NCBI GenBank assembly: GCA_963931865.1
Contig: OZ007511.1
Coordinates: 3,186,198 to 3,250,197, forward strand
Length of the DNA: 64,000 bases
Source of the DNA: Axinella damicornis
Taxonomy: Eukaryota > Porifera > Demospongiae > Axinellida > Axinellidae
Direction: 5' to 3'
A model generated the notes under the pieces. It made no database searches, was not told the DNA's origin, and saw only the letters and a list, made by a program, of their open reading frames with translations. How positions within the stretch are numbered: position 1 is the first letter of the stretch; the number at the start of each line of letters is the position of its first letter. The position numbers were made by a program, and so were the translations under genes. Positions 9,806 to 23,100 of the stretch are shown here, one piece after another.

Positions 9806-11085
9806 GTGAGTAGTTATGGCAGAATTTACTTGTAATTTAATTACCCTTGGTAATGATGGAAAGGTTTTGTGAGTTATAGTTCGGGTCATCATGATGACCC
9901 CGAGAAACTCTGAAGTAGAAGTAGCTAGCTACAGCATATCTGTCCTTTGTACTCCTGGGATCATGATCACTTTCCCGACAGCTGCATTGTTATAAACGTG
10001 GTAGCAGAATGTGGTTACTATTGAAGAAGCGGAACTTAAGGATGTGCCTGTACACACATTGTTTGTCTTTCGGTGATACCATGCAACAGTGAGTACACGA
10101 TAGTATGTCGGTCAGCTTGAGCTTGTGGCCTGCATACATGGCACACATATGTCATGGCTATGTGTACTCTTCATGCAGAAAAATCTGTGTCTGTTCTGGT
10201 GAGCCTTGACATGATGGCAATGTTGTTGTTGTTGTTGTTGTTATTATTGTCTCCACTCAGTTCATGGTTTTGAAAGGACTGTGGTGTCAGTGGATGAAGG
10301 AGCTGCGCAAGAGACTCTTGTGGTTAGGATGGACATCAAAGGAAATACACTGGATGAAGATGCACCATTTCGAGTTAGTGATATTGACATCACTCTCAGG
10401 TGTGCGGATGTGACTACTGGTGAGTGATGGATACGGAGCTAGTCTAGACTATGGTTGTAATGCAACTGTAGTTAGTTGTATAGTAAATGGATACTGTGTT
10501 CATGCATGTGTGATACAAATTGTCTGCCCATTATACCAGTTGTTCAAGAACTAAAGGAGGACTGCAAAGCAATTGGTTAAGACTTTTACAGTGATGTCAG
10601 TGTGGACAGGAAAACCTCTAGGTGTGGACAAAAGTTTGTGGCTCCAGCTTAAGGTTATCACTGTTCCTATGTTTTCTTTGACAGAATCAAATGACTACAG
10701 CACCATAGCTTGTAATACACCGATTAACCTTGACCGGGAGGATCCAACGCAGCTGACCTCTGAAGTGCTTATCACCTTTCCAACTGATAACATTGCCTTG
10801 GAAGGCACTGAAGTGCTAGAGCTGAGACTAGAACCCACACCAGCTACACAGACTGCAGTTACTACTGCAGGGAATGTTTTCTTCCAGGATACATCTGTTC
10901 GAATCAATGATACCACAGGTAACTGATCACAGCCAATGTAAATTAGTATGAAGAAAGTACACAGACTCAATTCAATTGGTAGCACATATATAATATATCT
11001 CAGACTCTATATACTGGAAGGAGGGCAAGAGTGAGCTACATTGAGTTTCTTTTGTCATGTTTTGTTGGGACAACTGTTACCTATT

Positions 11086-11122
<37 letters not shown>

Positions 11123-14100
11123 AAGTAATGTTTCATACGCATGAGGAGGATTCTATTACATTTCTTTTGCAGTTTTGAGCGAATTTAGCTAAAATGCTCT
11201 TTTCAGGTAGCTCATCCACTGACTACTCGAGGGGGCTACGTCGTCCAGTGGTGTCAAATGAATGTATCATCAGGGTTTCTCCCTTGCAACAGCAAAATTG
11301 GCCTCGCGATAACACGGTTAACTCCCTATCCAGCTAGTTGCCGTACTTACATTAACAAGACATAACCCCCTCTTGATCCTGAGAAAGAACAGTAGCAGTG
11401 GAACTGAAACATAAATTCCATCAACGCCAAATAAAACGCTGTCTCTGTTGTTTGCCACTTCAGCAACCTTAACCGACTCAATTGGTACCATAATCATATA
11501 TCTCTATACTGGAAGGAGGGCAAGGGTGAGCTGCATTTAGTTTCTTTTGTAGATGGAACTGTTACCTGTCACCTTATGTCGGGGGGGAGGGGGGGGGGGG
11601 GGGGGGGGGGGGGAGGAGGAACAAATTATACACATGAGGATGATTATAATATCTTTTCTTCAGTTTTGAGCTTGGGGTTTGAAGAGGAAGATTATTCAGG
11701 AAATGAAGGTCAAGATCGTCGATCAACACTACCAAATGCGGCATGTACTGTGACTATTAGACTTGATCGTACCACAATTGAAGAAGACCTAACATTTCAA
11801 CTCATCCCTCGAACCATTAATGAAAATGTTGATGCCAGTGGTCCACCCCTCACAGCAATACTCAGAGGAGCCAATGCTTCAAGTGAGAATGTGTGTCTAC
11901 ATTTATTTACACAATGTAACTGAACCAAGTCTTGGACAGCCTGGTATCCACTGCATGCTTCAATGGAAGACAGGTCTGTCTGTACGTCTCTGCTTCGACG
12001 GAGTAGTACTGTCGCTGGAATCAACACACCACATTCGCTTCTTACCCATCTCCAGCTCCAGCTAGCTCTCTGGTGATTCTTTTCATCATAAGAATCCATA
12101 ATATTATACCAAAACTATAACACATCCGCCATGTTTGAGTCTATACAGTGCACATGCAAAGTCACATGCTTCGCCGGCTCAATGTCAATGTGCTCCTGCT
12201 GTACATTTGTCTCTCCATGCAGGGATGGACTTCAATGATGCACAACCATTTGAGGTTACAATGAGAGCAGGAACCGAATCGGTGATTGCAATGATTCCCA
12301 TTGTTGATGATGAGATAAACGAAGCAGAAGAAGAGTTTGTTGTGGTTTTGGGTGTTAATGGAACGTTCACCAATCCAGTGGAGTTCACCACTCAAACTAC
12401 TGTGTGTAGGATTCCTCGAAGTGATCGTAAGTGCCACTTGAGGTGTAGTACAAAGTTACATGCATGACCGTTACTTATTCAACACCACTTTCAATTGTGT
12501 GAGTACCTGACATGCAAGTAACATGAATTACATCATGTATAATTTGATTCAGCAACACACTGCATCACTTAAGTGACATTGATTGATCTACTGTTCAACC
12601 CAGTCACTCTCACTACTTTGCACTGCAAAATATAGCTGGCAAGTCTAGGAATGAGGCTTGTGCATGCAATACCATATTAGTGCCTACACAGTCATGGGAA
12701 CTCCTCATTGGCCATTGTGCATTAAAACGTCAAGGAACTATAAGCAGTGGTCCTTGAACCGTCTATGGAAATAATGGCAAACAACTGACTGACAAGTTGA
12801 GAGAACTGTCATAAAGTCAGCAGGCAAGGTGTATAAACTGGGTAAAAAAAACTTTCGGGCTAGCTTGTGTCTCATTCTCGATTGTCAGTTACATTCTGCT
12901 GGTGATCTGCATGTAAAACAATCATGTGCATGAGCTATTGATAGCAAAAGTGTTCCCAGGCTTCTTTGAGCTCTGAGAACTGGAAACAAGCTAGCTGCTC
13001 AGTATGTCTGCTAGTCAGTTGTTGCACATCACTTGCTACCTTAATTGTCATCTGCCACTTCCACTGACAATTCAAGGATCAATCATGGCAGCAATTGTAA
13101 TTTGATTAGCAAAAATATACATCTACATGGCATTGATTGACTGATGTAGCTACAATTGCACCATCTCCTAGTTGTTAATTTTCTGTTTTCCTTTTCTGTT
13201 CTTCCTCCACTAGCGATTGAAATTGGATTTAGACGAGAAATAGTTGAACACAATGAAACCCAAAGAAATTTCATGGTAATCCTTGAAAAAGATCGTCAGT
13301 CTGAGCAAACATTTGCTATTAGAATTCAGATTAGTACTCCACGAATACAAGGAGTTGGGGAACCTGCAACAGCTTTTCCAACACAACCTGCGGACTTTAG
13401 ACTTGGGGTAGATCCTGTTATCCATGTGACACTGCCACCTTTACTTAATCAAATTACGCTTGTTTACACAATATTTGAGGACCTTATACCAGAGAACACT
13501 GACATCTTCCAGCTGTCTTCTGATCCTGATCCAGACACACCAAATAATCCTGAATTCAACTGTGATGATGATCCCAATTTTCGATTCAATGGTCGTGATT
13601 GCTTTCCAGATGTACAAGTACTAATCCTTGATGACGATGGTGAGTCACTATTGTTTATTGGTGCAGCTAATAGTTATTTTATGAACACACGGCTAGATTA
13701 GCTAAGTCCCATGTCTCTCTCTTGACTACAGCCTGAGTAGGGCTGAAATTATGTTGTATACCTACACTGGAAAGTAGAAAAGCATTTTCTGACAAAAATT
13801 ACTACTGATGGCCTGTTTTAGGAATATGTATATGCACAGAGAATGCCTTGTGCACGTGAGCAAATTAGTAGGTGTGGCCTCATACAGTTGGTTGATCACG
13901 TGCAGTCAGATGCTGTTGTAAGAAGATGGCAGAGCGTACGCTGATGTAGTGCACACTTCCTCAAGTGCTGAAACTCATGGCATGGTTGGCTCACTGTCTC
14001 CTGCACAGAAGAGTAACAGTTTGAGCTGCTGACTGTACCACACTAGGTCCACCAACTCGTCCAACCTGTCCGCGGTGTCCATCCCTAAAAATGTATGTAG

Positions 14101-17100
14101 ACCAGAATCCGGATGTACCATCGCAAGTGCATTAACCTTAAACCAGTAATTGTGTTCCTGTGCATGACCAACTATTGCCACATATATTCAAACCCTAGCT
14201 GAGATCACAGCTTATGCAGACAGATTAGTTGCCTCACGCTATAGCGCTATAGCACTCGACACCTAAAGAAAAAGGGTGGACGCCATTATTCATTGTCAGT
14301 CCTATCCCTTCCATGGGAACATGTTTGCAATTTGTCATGTGTACCGTAGAGACTGGTTATTAGGCGCATGAGCTTATCACATGAGCAGCAAGAAAGTATG
14401 CGCTTATTATGAGTATACGCTTATTAGCGGCAAGGGATCCCGATCGTGGCAAGCTGACGAAGATGCTGTGGGCGATGTCATCATATCTACAAGGGAGTAT
14501 GTAGTGTCTCACTAACTTGCGAACACAAATTGACACGTCAGCATTTTTAGGCGTATGCGCTAATTAATTGATACGTAAGGACAAAAAGGAAGTATGTGCC
14601 TATTTAAAATTATAGCTGCATGCGCCTATTAACCGGTCTCTATGGTATATCTTGTGAGCATGTAGTTGTATATTTCTAAGTCTTTGGCTATTGAGGTGTA
14701 GGTACAAGCATAGATATTGGAGTCCACGCAATATCTATGATACAAGTAGTGTTTCACATGTATAGCTACAGCTTCCGTATTCTTCTCACCTTATAGTTGT
14801 TGTGATTGGATATGTGGAGACACTGGTTGAAGTTGATGAAAGTGATGGGCAAGCTACTCTCAATGTCAGCATCAGTTTCCCAGAACCTGACCCACGACTT
14901 GTGCTTGAGATCATGTTCAGGCTTGATGCAACCATGATGAATACCACAGCAGGTATGGGTAATGCTCCTCAATTATTTCACCTACTTCCATATTATTGCG
15001 ATACGCTTTCAGGACCAAGATCTGCTTCAGCTGGCCAGTTTGATCCTGTTACACCTGGGTTACATGACTATCAGGAGGTTGCTCCTGGAAGTGTCCTGCC
15101 ACGTGATTTTGAGTATGTTCGGCGCTCGCAAACCTTCAGTGTGGTGATATATGAGGACGACGTTCCTGAGGGTGTAGAAGAGTTGTACATTACTCTGTCT
15201 CTTCAGGACCCAAGCCTTGCAAACAGGGTGACAGTGAGACCTGCTGTGGCTACTGTGAGAATACGGGACAATGACAGTAAGTGTGACATTAGCGAGTGGT
15301 TTGATGAAGAACTCTTTGAGAACAATCTGCTTGAGTTGGCATCCTGTATTCACTTTATAATGTACCATGCCCAGTGTTTCACCGATGTGTTTAATCCTAA
15401 TTAGCCCTAACCTTAAACTCAAAACTATTCCTGCTAACAGAATAAAGAAACTGAGTATCTGCTTGGATGTGTTCATGATTTTGACTCATAGTATATATTC
15501 TTTCAGCTGTTTCAAACGGTAACCACACTCCAGGTAGTCCCTAATAGTCACGGTGTCACCGAGGACTTCCTTGATTAGTACTGACCTGGCATGCACTGTA
15601 CAGTGTGCGCAGACATGGCATTGTATTACATGTTGCCAGAACCCTTCTTGTTTTTCTGAGTGGCTGTTTGAAAGTTAAACAGCAGTAACCTTCATGCGGG
15701 GCTAGTCTTACATACCAGCCCCCATAACTCCTGGAAAATGAAGTCTCAGGGGTTCTGACTGCCCGTTGTCCGGGGCACGCTAAACAGACTAACTGGCCGT
15801 TAGGCCACGAGGCGCCATAAGGCCAAGCATGCACATGTGCCTGCTTGCCCCGCCCCTGGGGAGTGGCCCCTTTGAATGTTAACACTACGGTTTAAATGAC
15901 ATTATGTGTAACATAAGTGATAATTGTTATCAGGAGTCATGTGACCAGATTTTATATGTTCACATTCAAAGGGGTAACTGGTACTAAATAAGCATGTTGT
16001 GAAGCCTTGTCTGATGACAAGTCATGGGTAGACATAGCCTCATACCCAGGCCTGAGGGGAAGGCCTGGTATACACTGTTTGCGCATGCTTTAATTTAAAT
16101 GTGAATATTACGTCAATTTTAATTGTGACGCTTGCGAATGGGTTGGGCTTAACCGATGACGTTTGCGTATTAAAACACACCCGCGTACGCGTGCATGAGA
16201 GCGATCAAAGGGCTCACAACAAGCACACCACAGCTCTTTCCACTGTCTACAAGTCCCTTCTTGTAGCTAGTCCATGAGGAAAGGGAGCGCTTGGTAGCAC
16301 AGGCTCTTGCCATAGCCAGTAGGTAGCTAGCCACACGAACACGTCGCTGCCTTCGTACACAGCTCTCATGGAGGAGTGCTGCTCTTCTTTCACAGTCATC
16401 CGTGTCATTTTCAGGCTTCGCAAAGCATAGGAAAGAGCCTCAGAGAAACTACTACCACCGGAACTTTTTTGCACGCCATGATTGCTACTCGTCGTTTTCT
16501 ATAGGAATGTAAACGTAGACGTCATTCGACGTCATCGTTTCACGGAAGAATACCGAGATATCCTATTTTCCAAGATTTTGGGGGAAATTAAGCGCATGCG
16601 CGAACAGTGTATACCAGGCCTTCCCCCCGCGATTTGAAGGCCTGGGTACGAGGTTAGGGTAGACATTACATTGTTCTGTGTAATTACTCTCCTGGCAGTA
16701 AAAAGAATCATGTTTGGTATACGAAGATTCTGACTACACTGTTGTGATCACTGTCGTATACCCAAACATAAAGTAATGATGTGCTGAAACTCACCTTGAT
16801 GGTGGAGTTATGAATTCTTTTGTCTTCCCTTTGGCCACCATTGCTTGCATCACTGTCACTATATGGCTCTCAGGAAAGGCCTGCACGAAGATTCTGAGCA
16901 CATCGTCATGATTGCTGTCGTGCAATGACGCTGTTATGTCAACACTGTGCTGAAACTCACCTTGGTGGTGAAGTTGGAGCACTTTTGTCTTCCTGTTGGC
17001 TGCCATGCATGAATGGGTAGCTTCAACTTGACATCCATTGGCCACATGGACAGAATATGTCATGTGTATTAATTGGGCTAGTCACCTATATGCAGGCAGC

Positions 17101-20100
17101 CTTGAATGAGGCTAGCTTTAGATCTGCTGACCGTATTAGTCTTGGTACTCGTGTGACAGTGGACCCCGACTTAGCAACTGTCACAATCTGAAAGTTCTGA
17201 TGCCATGTGCTTGCTGTTAGATACACATGTACATTGTCTACATTTAAAAGGCCATGTTCTTGAGATTACTGATTAAGGCATGAATATGCATATTAGTACC
17301 TCGGTAACTATGTTGCAACATTGTTCACTTTGCAGTTACCACAGTGGGCTATGTTGGCACATCTGTGACTGTCCTTGAGAGTGCTGGAGTGGCCCAACTG
17401 ACTGTTGCTATCTCAGTACCTCCTCAAGGAGATCCAATTGAAACTTCCTTTTTCTTACTTGTGAACACGAATGATGGAACAGCTGCAGGTTTGTCACCAT
17501 GTCTGGAGTTTGATTTACATACAGTAAGCACTATTCTGCCACTTACTAACTATAGCCACGCATAACAACTGAAATTGTGAATATACATACTTGCAAGTTC
17601 ATTCCCACTCACCCTGCACAACAAACAACACGTGCACTCACACACACTCACAATCCCACACAATCCATCTGGAGGTTTGTCATCTGTCTTGCAATTGAGT
17701 TTGATTTACATACAGTAAGCACTCCTTTGCCACTGGGTCACTAACTATAATTATCCACCTATAACCACTGAAAAATTGTGAATATACCTTGTATAAACAT
17801 GATTGTATACTTGTGCACAACAAACAACACACACACTCACACACAATCCATCTATCCATAGCTCCTGGTGACTACGGTGCCCTCACTGGCTTTTCTCTGG
17901 GCCCATTCAGTAACAGTGTGCGCCAACTCTCCTTTAACGTGTTGTCTATTGTGAATGACACAATCCCAGAGAACGATGAAGACTTCACTGCCAGCTTGAC
18001 ACTGGCACCTGCTGACCGAGCTAGGCTTGGTACTCGTGTGACAGTGGACCCTGACTTAGCAGCCGTCACAATCCAGGATGATGATGGTACATTAGCATAA
18101 TAGTTGTCAGGGATTTATGCATGGCAGTAAACCAACCGAGTCCGAGGGTGACAGCCCGAGAACGAGGTTTAATTGTTTGCATTGCCATAAATTCCAGACA
18201 ACTGTACTATTAGTATATATATCCCTCGAGGCTGTGTAGCAATGTACCTGATTCATCCACAGCACTCCCAAAGCTAAGGTACATATGTAGCTACTTACAT
18301 AGCTACATGTAGCTGTAACAAGACGCCATAAATTGTCTCGGCGGTTTGCTTGCAAGACTGACACAAGTGTTGGACACTACAGATGATTAGGTTAAACTAC
18401 CGTATAGCGGGTTATTTTCGTGGGGTGCCAATTTTCGTTATTTTCGTGACTCATCGACAAGTCACGAAATTTTCCACCCACGAAATTTTCCACCCACGAA
18501 ATTTTCAACCCATAATCGCGCTGTGCAACACGTAGCTAGGTGCCGTCGTTTAAGTACACTGTACGGCTCTTCGTTGCTGTACCTGCGTGACTGCATCCCG
18601 CTGACAGTGTCCTCGATTGACAGGATCCTCTATATATCACCAGATGTCCCTCGCGTTGTGACTGGACCCCGGCGACGAAAAACGAGGCCAGTAACTCACA
18701 GCGATCAATACGGATGCCATTCTCGCGTTAGCATGGTAGTTCTTCTCCAACACCGGGCCTTCCACACGTCTTTTACTGACGAAGTAGCATCGCACTCACG
18801 CTATACAGTGAAGCGCTTTGTCGTTGAAACTGTACTTCGGCCATCAAGCCACGTACGTGTACTAATTTTCATATTACGTCATCTGCGCCGATAGCGCGAA
18901 CGCGGGTGCCACGAAAATTAGAACCACGAAAATTAATTCTGACGACCGTATCCAGCATTTCACGAAAATTTCCACCCACGAAAATAACCCGCTATACGGT
19001 AGCAAGATTTGCTCGGTAGCTAGCTATAGCTCTGAGATTAGATCAAATTTTGGCGCATGCCACTGTACTGATGAAATACTTTACAGTGTGTCAACAGGCA
19101 AATTGGTCATAATTTGTTGCAGCAACAGACACATATGATGGACAAACTTCAATGAAAGGTGCACCGGTCATACTTTTGGCTTTGTCTGAAATAAGTATAC
19201 GCGAGTACACAGACAAAGTGGCTTGGAGAGAAGACAAAGTGGCTTGAAGAGAAGACTTAGACTAAATTTGTCAATGGAGGAATACTGATCTAGTCTACGA
19301 GCATCTGATCTAGCTATCTACACGTTGCCTACGTTGGTCAGTGGTTTCTCGTTGCCTTCTTAGTTGTCTCCTCTCTCGGTCAGCTTGTAGATGTTGCTCT
19401 CTCTGTTCTGGCTTGTTCTGGCCTTCTTTGCCATTGCCTTTCTCAGTCAGCTTGTATAGTCTGCGTTCTTGGCGCTCCTCAGACGATCATTCTCGCGTAT
19501 ACCTTGTAATCTGACTTCTTGCTGTTTTAGCTTCTTTTGATGAAATCTCACATGATCTTGTTTGTGTCTTCAGTCGTGTACTAGTAGTACAGTAGCGTGT
19601 GGTCACATGCATAGTTAGTAAAATCCGTCGCGCATGCGCTCCAGCTATGTGGACAGATGTATACGTACCCAGCACTGTGTCTCGGCGCTTTGGCACTGAG
19701 ACAAAAGCCAGGCTTGTTTTCTGCGCAGATTTACTATTCATCAAGCGCAGAAGGGGTTAACATTGAACCGTTGGGTCGCTAAAAGCTCAAGTGTGAACAA
19801 CTTACCTGTGACAACCTGCTTCACTTTGGGAATGACCAGCGGTCTCTGAACAGTCCAGTAATTCCAGTTACATGCCAGTGGTTTACGATATGATATTGAC
19901 AAGCTCATTGCTGAACTGGAGGAGCCTAGCGCCTCAACACGTCTTATACTGTTACGTGTAGCTATGGACAACACTATCACTATGCATGCACTATTGCACT
20001 GCACTGCCACTGCTCTCTCGTTTCCGTGCATTCCGTGACCGTCTCACTCTCGACGCAGAAAGGAAATGTACGCTGCGCTGGTAGCCCACGCCTACTTAGT

Positions 20101-23100
20101 ACTTACAGGCATAGATCAAGTTTTTTGCTGCTTAATTCCTGGCTCCACCCCTTTCTAAATCGCACGTGGTTGTTAGCACGTAACCAGTTTGTTGTTCGCA
20201 AAGTTAACCATCGTACTCAACAAGCGCCTGGATAATATGTCCTCCAGACACGTTGGACTCGTAAACAGACTTTCCCTCGAGCCTGGTCCCCAGTACGTAG
20301 CTATGTATCCACAGAGGAGGACGCTCAGTGCAAGTATACCTTGCTTTGTCAAAACATTGGTCCGGCAGTTGCCGGGTCTGCCGGACCTGTTCCGCCGCCC
20401 CTGGCAAACTAGATATAAATGAAAGTTCTGATGCCATGTGGTTAGCTGTTAGAAACACATATACGTACTTGAGGCCACGTTCTTGAGATAACTGATGATG
20501 GCATGAATGCTACATACGCATATTACTAATTAGTACCTTGGTAACTTATAACATTGATAACATTGTTCACTTTGCAGTGATCACGGTGGGTTATGTTGAG
20601 ACAGATGTGACCGTCCTTGAGAGTGCTGGAGTGGCCCAACTGACAGTTGCTATCTCAGTACCTCCTGGAACAGATGCAATTGAAACTTCCTTTTCCTTAC
20701 TTGTGAACACGAATGATGGAATGGCAAAAATAGCAGGTTTGTCATCATGTCTGGACTTTGCAATTAAGGCCATATAAAATATACTACCTGTTTATCATCC
20801 CCACCCGGCCCTAGACAGCTAGACAGTGCCATGAGCCAGCGGTTGACAAGCTAGCCACAATATGTCAAGTCATGGTATTCGTTATTCTACACATTTGTTG
20901 TGCTGCCAGGATTTTAAAACCGTGTGTGCCTAATGGGAGCTCTGTGGCTGATATCTACACTGACTATTATCATGATGCATCTGTACCAGAAGAGAATCAC
21001 AAAACTGTGTGGACATGACGCAAGTGAGTGCAAGCTATGCAGTGGGAGAAGCTGTCAGCAACCACCAAAAATATAATCCTACCACCCTCCCACTAGTTTT
21101 TGCTTCTCCAGATTATTATAATATGGCCTAAGCCGTGACTCCTTTGCCACTGAGTCACTACCTATAACCACTGAAATAGTTGAATTATACTTGTTCATAC
21201 CCACTTGTCATGCACAACAAACAACACACAACACACACACACATACAATCACACACAATCCATCTATCCATAGCTCCTAGTGACTACGGTGCCCTCACTG
21301 GCTTTTCTCTGGGCCCATTCAGTAACAATGTGCGCCATCTCTCCTTTAATGTGTCTATTGTGGATGACATGATCCCAGAGGATGATGAATTATTCACTGC
21401 CAGCTTGACACTGTCTGATCCAGTTACATACGGTGAAATTGTGACAGTGGCACCTGACTTAGCAAATGTCACAATCCTGGATGATGATGGTAAATCATGT
21501 TTGTTAAGAGGTGCTGTGATTGCAGCACCCAATTGCATATATAGGAATTACGTACACAAAATAACAAAACTTGAGGAGCCTATTATTTTTGTTGTGAAAA
21601 ATGCCAATGAGAGACAAATAGCTAGTAGCTAAGCACCAACTAGATATATTCAGCCACTGTGCGACCATCAACCTATAAGTGCCAACATGATTGTACTAAA
21701 AGCTTTGACCCCACATCTGATCACATTTGATTGTACCATGCTTTGTAGCACACTGGGCAGATCCATTCAGAATTGTCACTCTAGCCGTGAGCATAGGTAC
21801 ACCGGTTCCCTCATCGGCAGCTGCCCTCCACCTAACCCTAATCCATAATTTACGTGACTAGACAGGTTGGCAGAATAGTTAGAATTTTGCTACATGACTT
21901 GTGCATATAATTATGTGAATACTAGTATCTGTGTAAACAGAACTGTTGGATTTCTAAGTGTTATGTTTTGGAGATTGCTGATGACAGCTGGGGAATGCTG
22001 TGCAAATTACATAAAATTAATGACAGTGTATGTATAACATGCATCGTTCACTCTGCAGCGGGTTATGTTGAGACAGACGTGACCGTCTTTGAGAGTGCTG
22101 GAGTGGCCCAACTGACTGTTGCTATCTCAGTACCTCCTCAAGCAGATCAAATTGAAACTTCCTTTTTCTTACTTGTGAACACGAATGATGGAACAGCTGC
22201 AGGTTTGTCATCATGTCTTGAGTTTGATTTACATACAGTACACACTTCTCTGCATTTTAGTGTAAAGTTAATCATACACTGAAATTGTGAATGTGTATAT
22301 GTAGTAGTCCTGTGTAGAGATCGAAGATTTTATGCTAATCAAAGCCTTGGGGCTTCCAGAAACCACTGAAATTGTGAATGCACGATTGTTCACACATGCA
22401 CAACAAGCAACACACAACACACACACACTTACCCACACACAATCCATCTATCCATAGCTCGTAGTGACTACGGTGCCCTCAGTGACTTCCATCTGGGCCC
22501 ATTCAGTAACAAGTTGCGACGACTCTCCTTTAATGTGTCTATTGCGAATGACATGATCCCAGAGGGGGATGAAAATTTCACTGTCAGCTTGACACTGTCA
22601 CCTGGTACTCATGTTACAGTGGACCCTAGCTTAGCGACTGTCACAATCCTGGATGATGATGGTACGTAAAGTCATGTGCTTGCTATTGGAATCATTGTCT
22701 ACATTTCAAGGGCCTTGTTCTTGAGTCTGCTGATGATAGCATGAAACCTACGCATGCATACCTGTATTTCAGTAAACATATTCATGTTCACTCTGCAGTG
22801 ATCACGGTGGGTTATGTTAAGACAGATGTGACCGTCTTTGAGAGTGCTGGAGTAGCCCAACTGACTGTTGCTATCTCAGTACCTCCTCAAGGAGATCCAA
22901 TTGAAACTTCCTTTCTCTTACTTGTGAACACGAATGATGGAACAGCTGCAGGTTTGTCATCAAGTGTACTGTACACACTTCTCTGCCACTGAGTCACTAA
23001 CTAGCTACTACAGCTGTAATAGTGTATTCTTGTTCACACCCTCTTACCATGCACAACAAACATCCAATCGCATACAATCCATCTATATATCCATATAGGT

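Larger units (their letters stand above)
15277..17335 (+). other. Long intron with a mobile element and a Calx-beta exon relic
   Basis: Near 15507 an acceptor-like TTTCAG is followed by a short frame that stops after 12 codons; I do not include it in the model. A large inverted-repeat element occupies about 16033-16660. A fragment of a second-half Calx-beta exon lies at about 17110-17191. Confidence 0.5.

Noticed and set aside
15507..15542. Possible terminal exon after TTTCAG at 15506 with a stop after 12 codons
   Set aside because: Skipping it lets the frame run on exactly to the tail exon at 27172, and no homologous exon exists. Could still be a rare alternative end.
20026..20422. Overlapping short frames on both strands in the 18087-20577 intron
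   Set aside because: No recognised domains, no splice-site pattern and both strands equally open.
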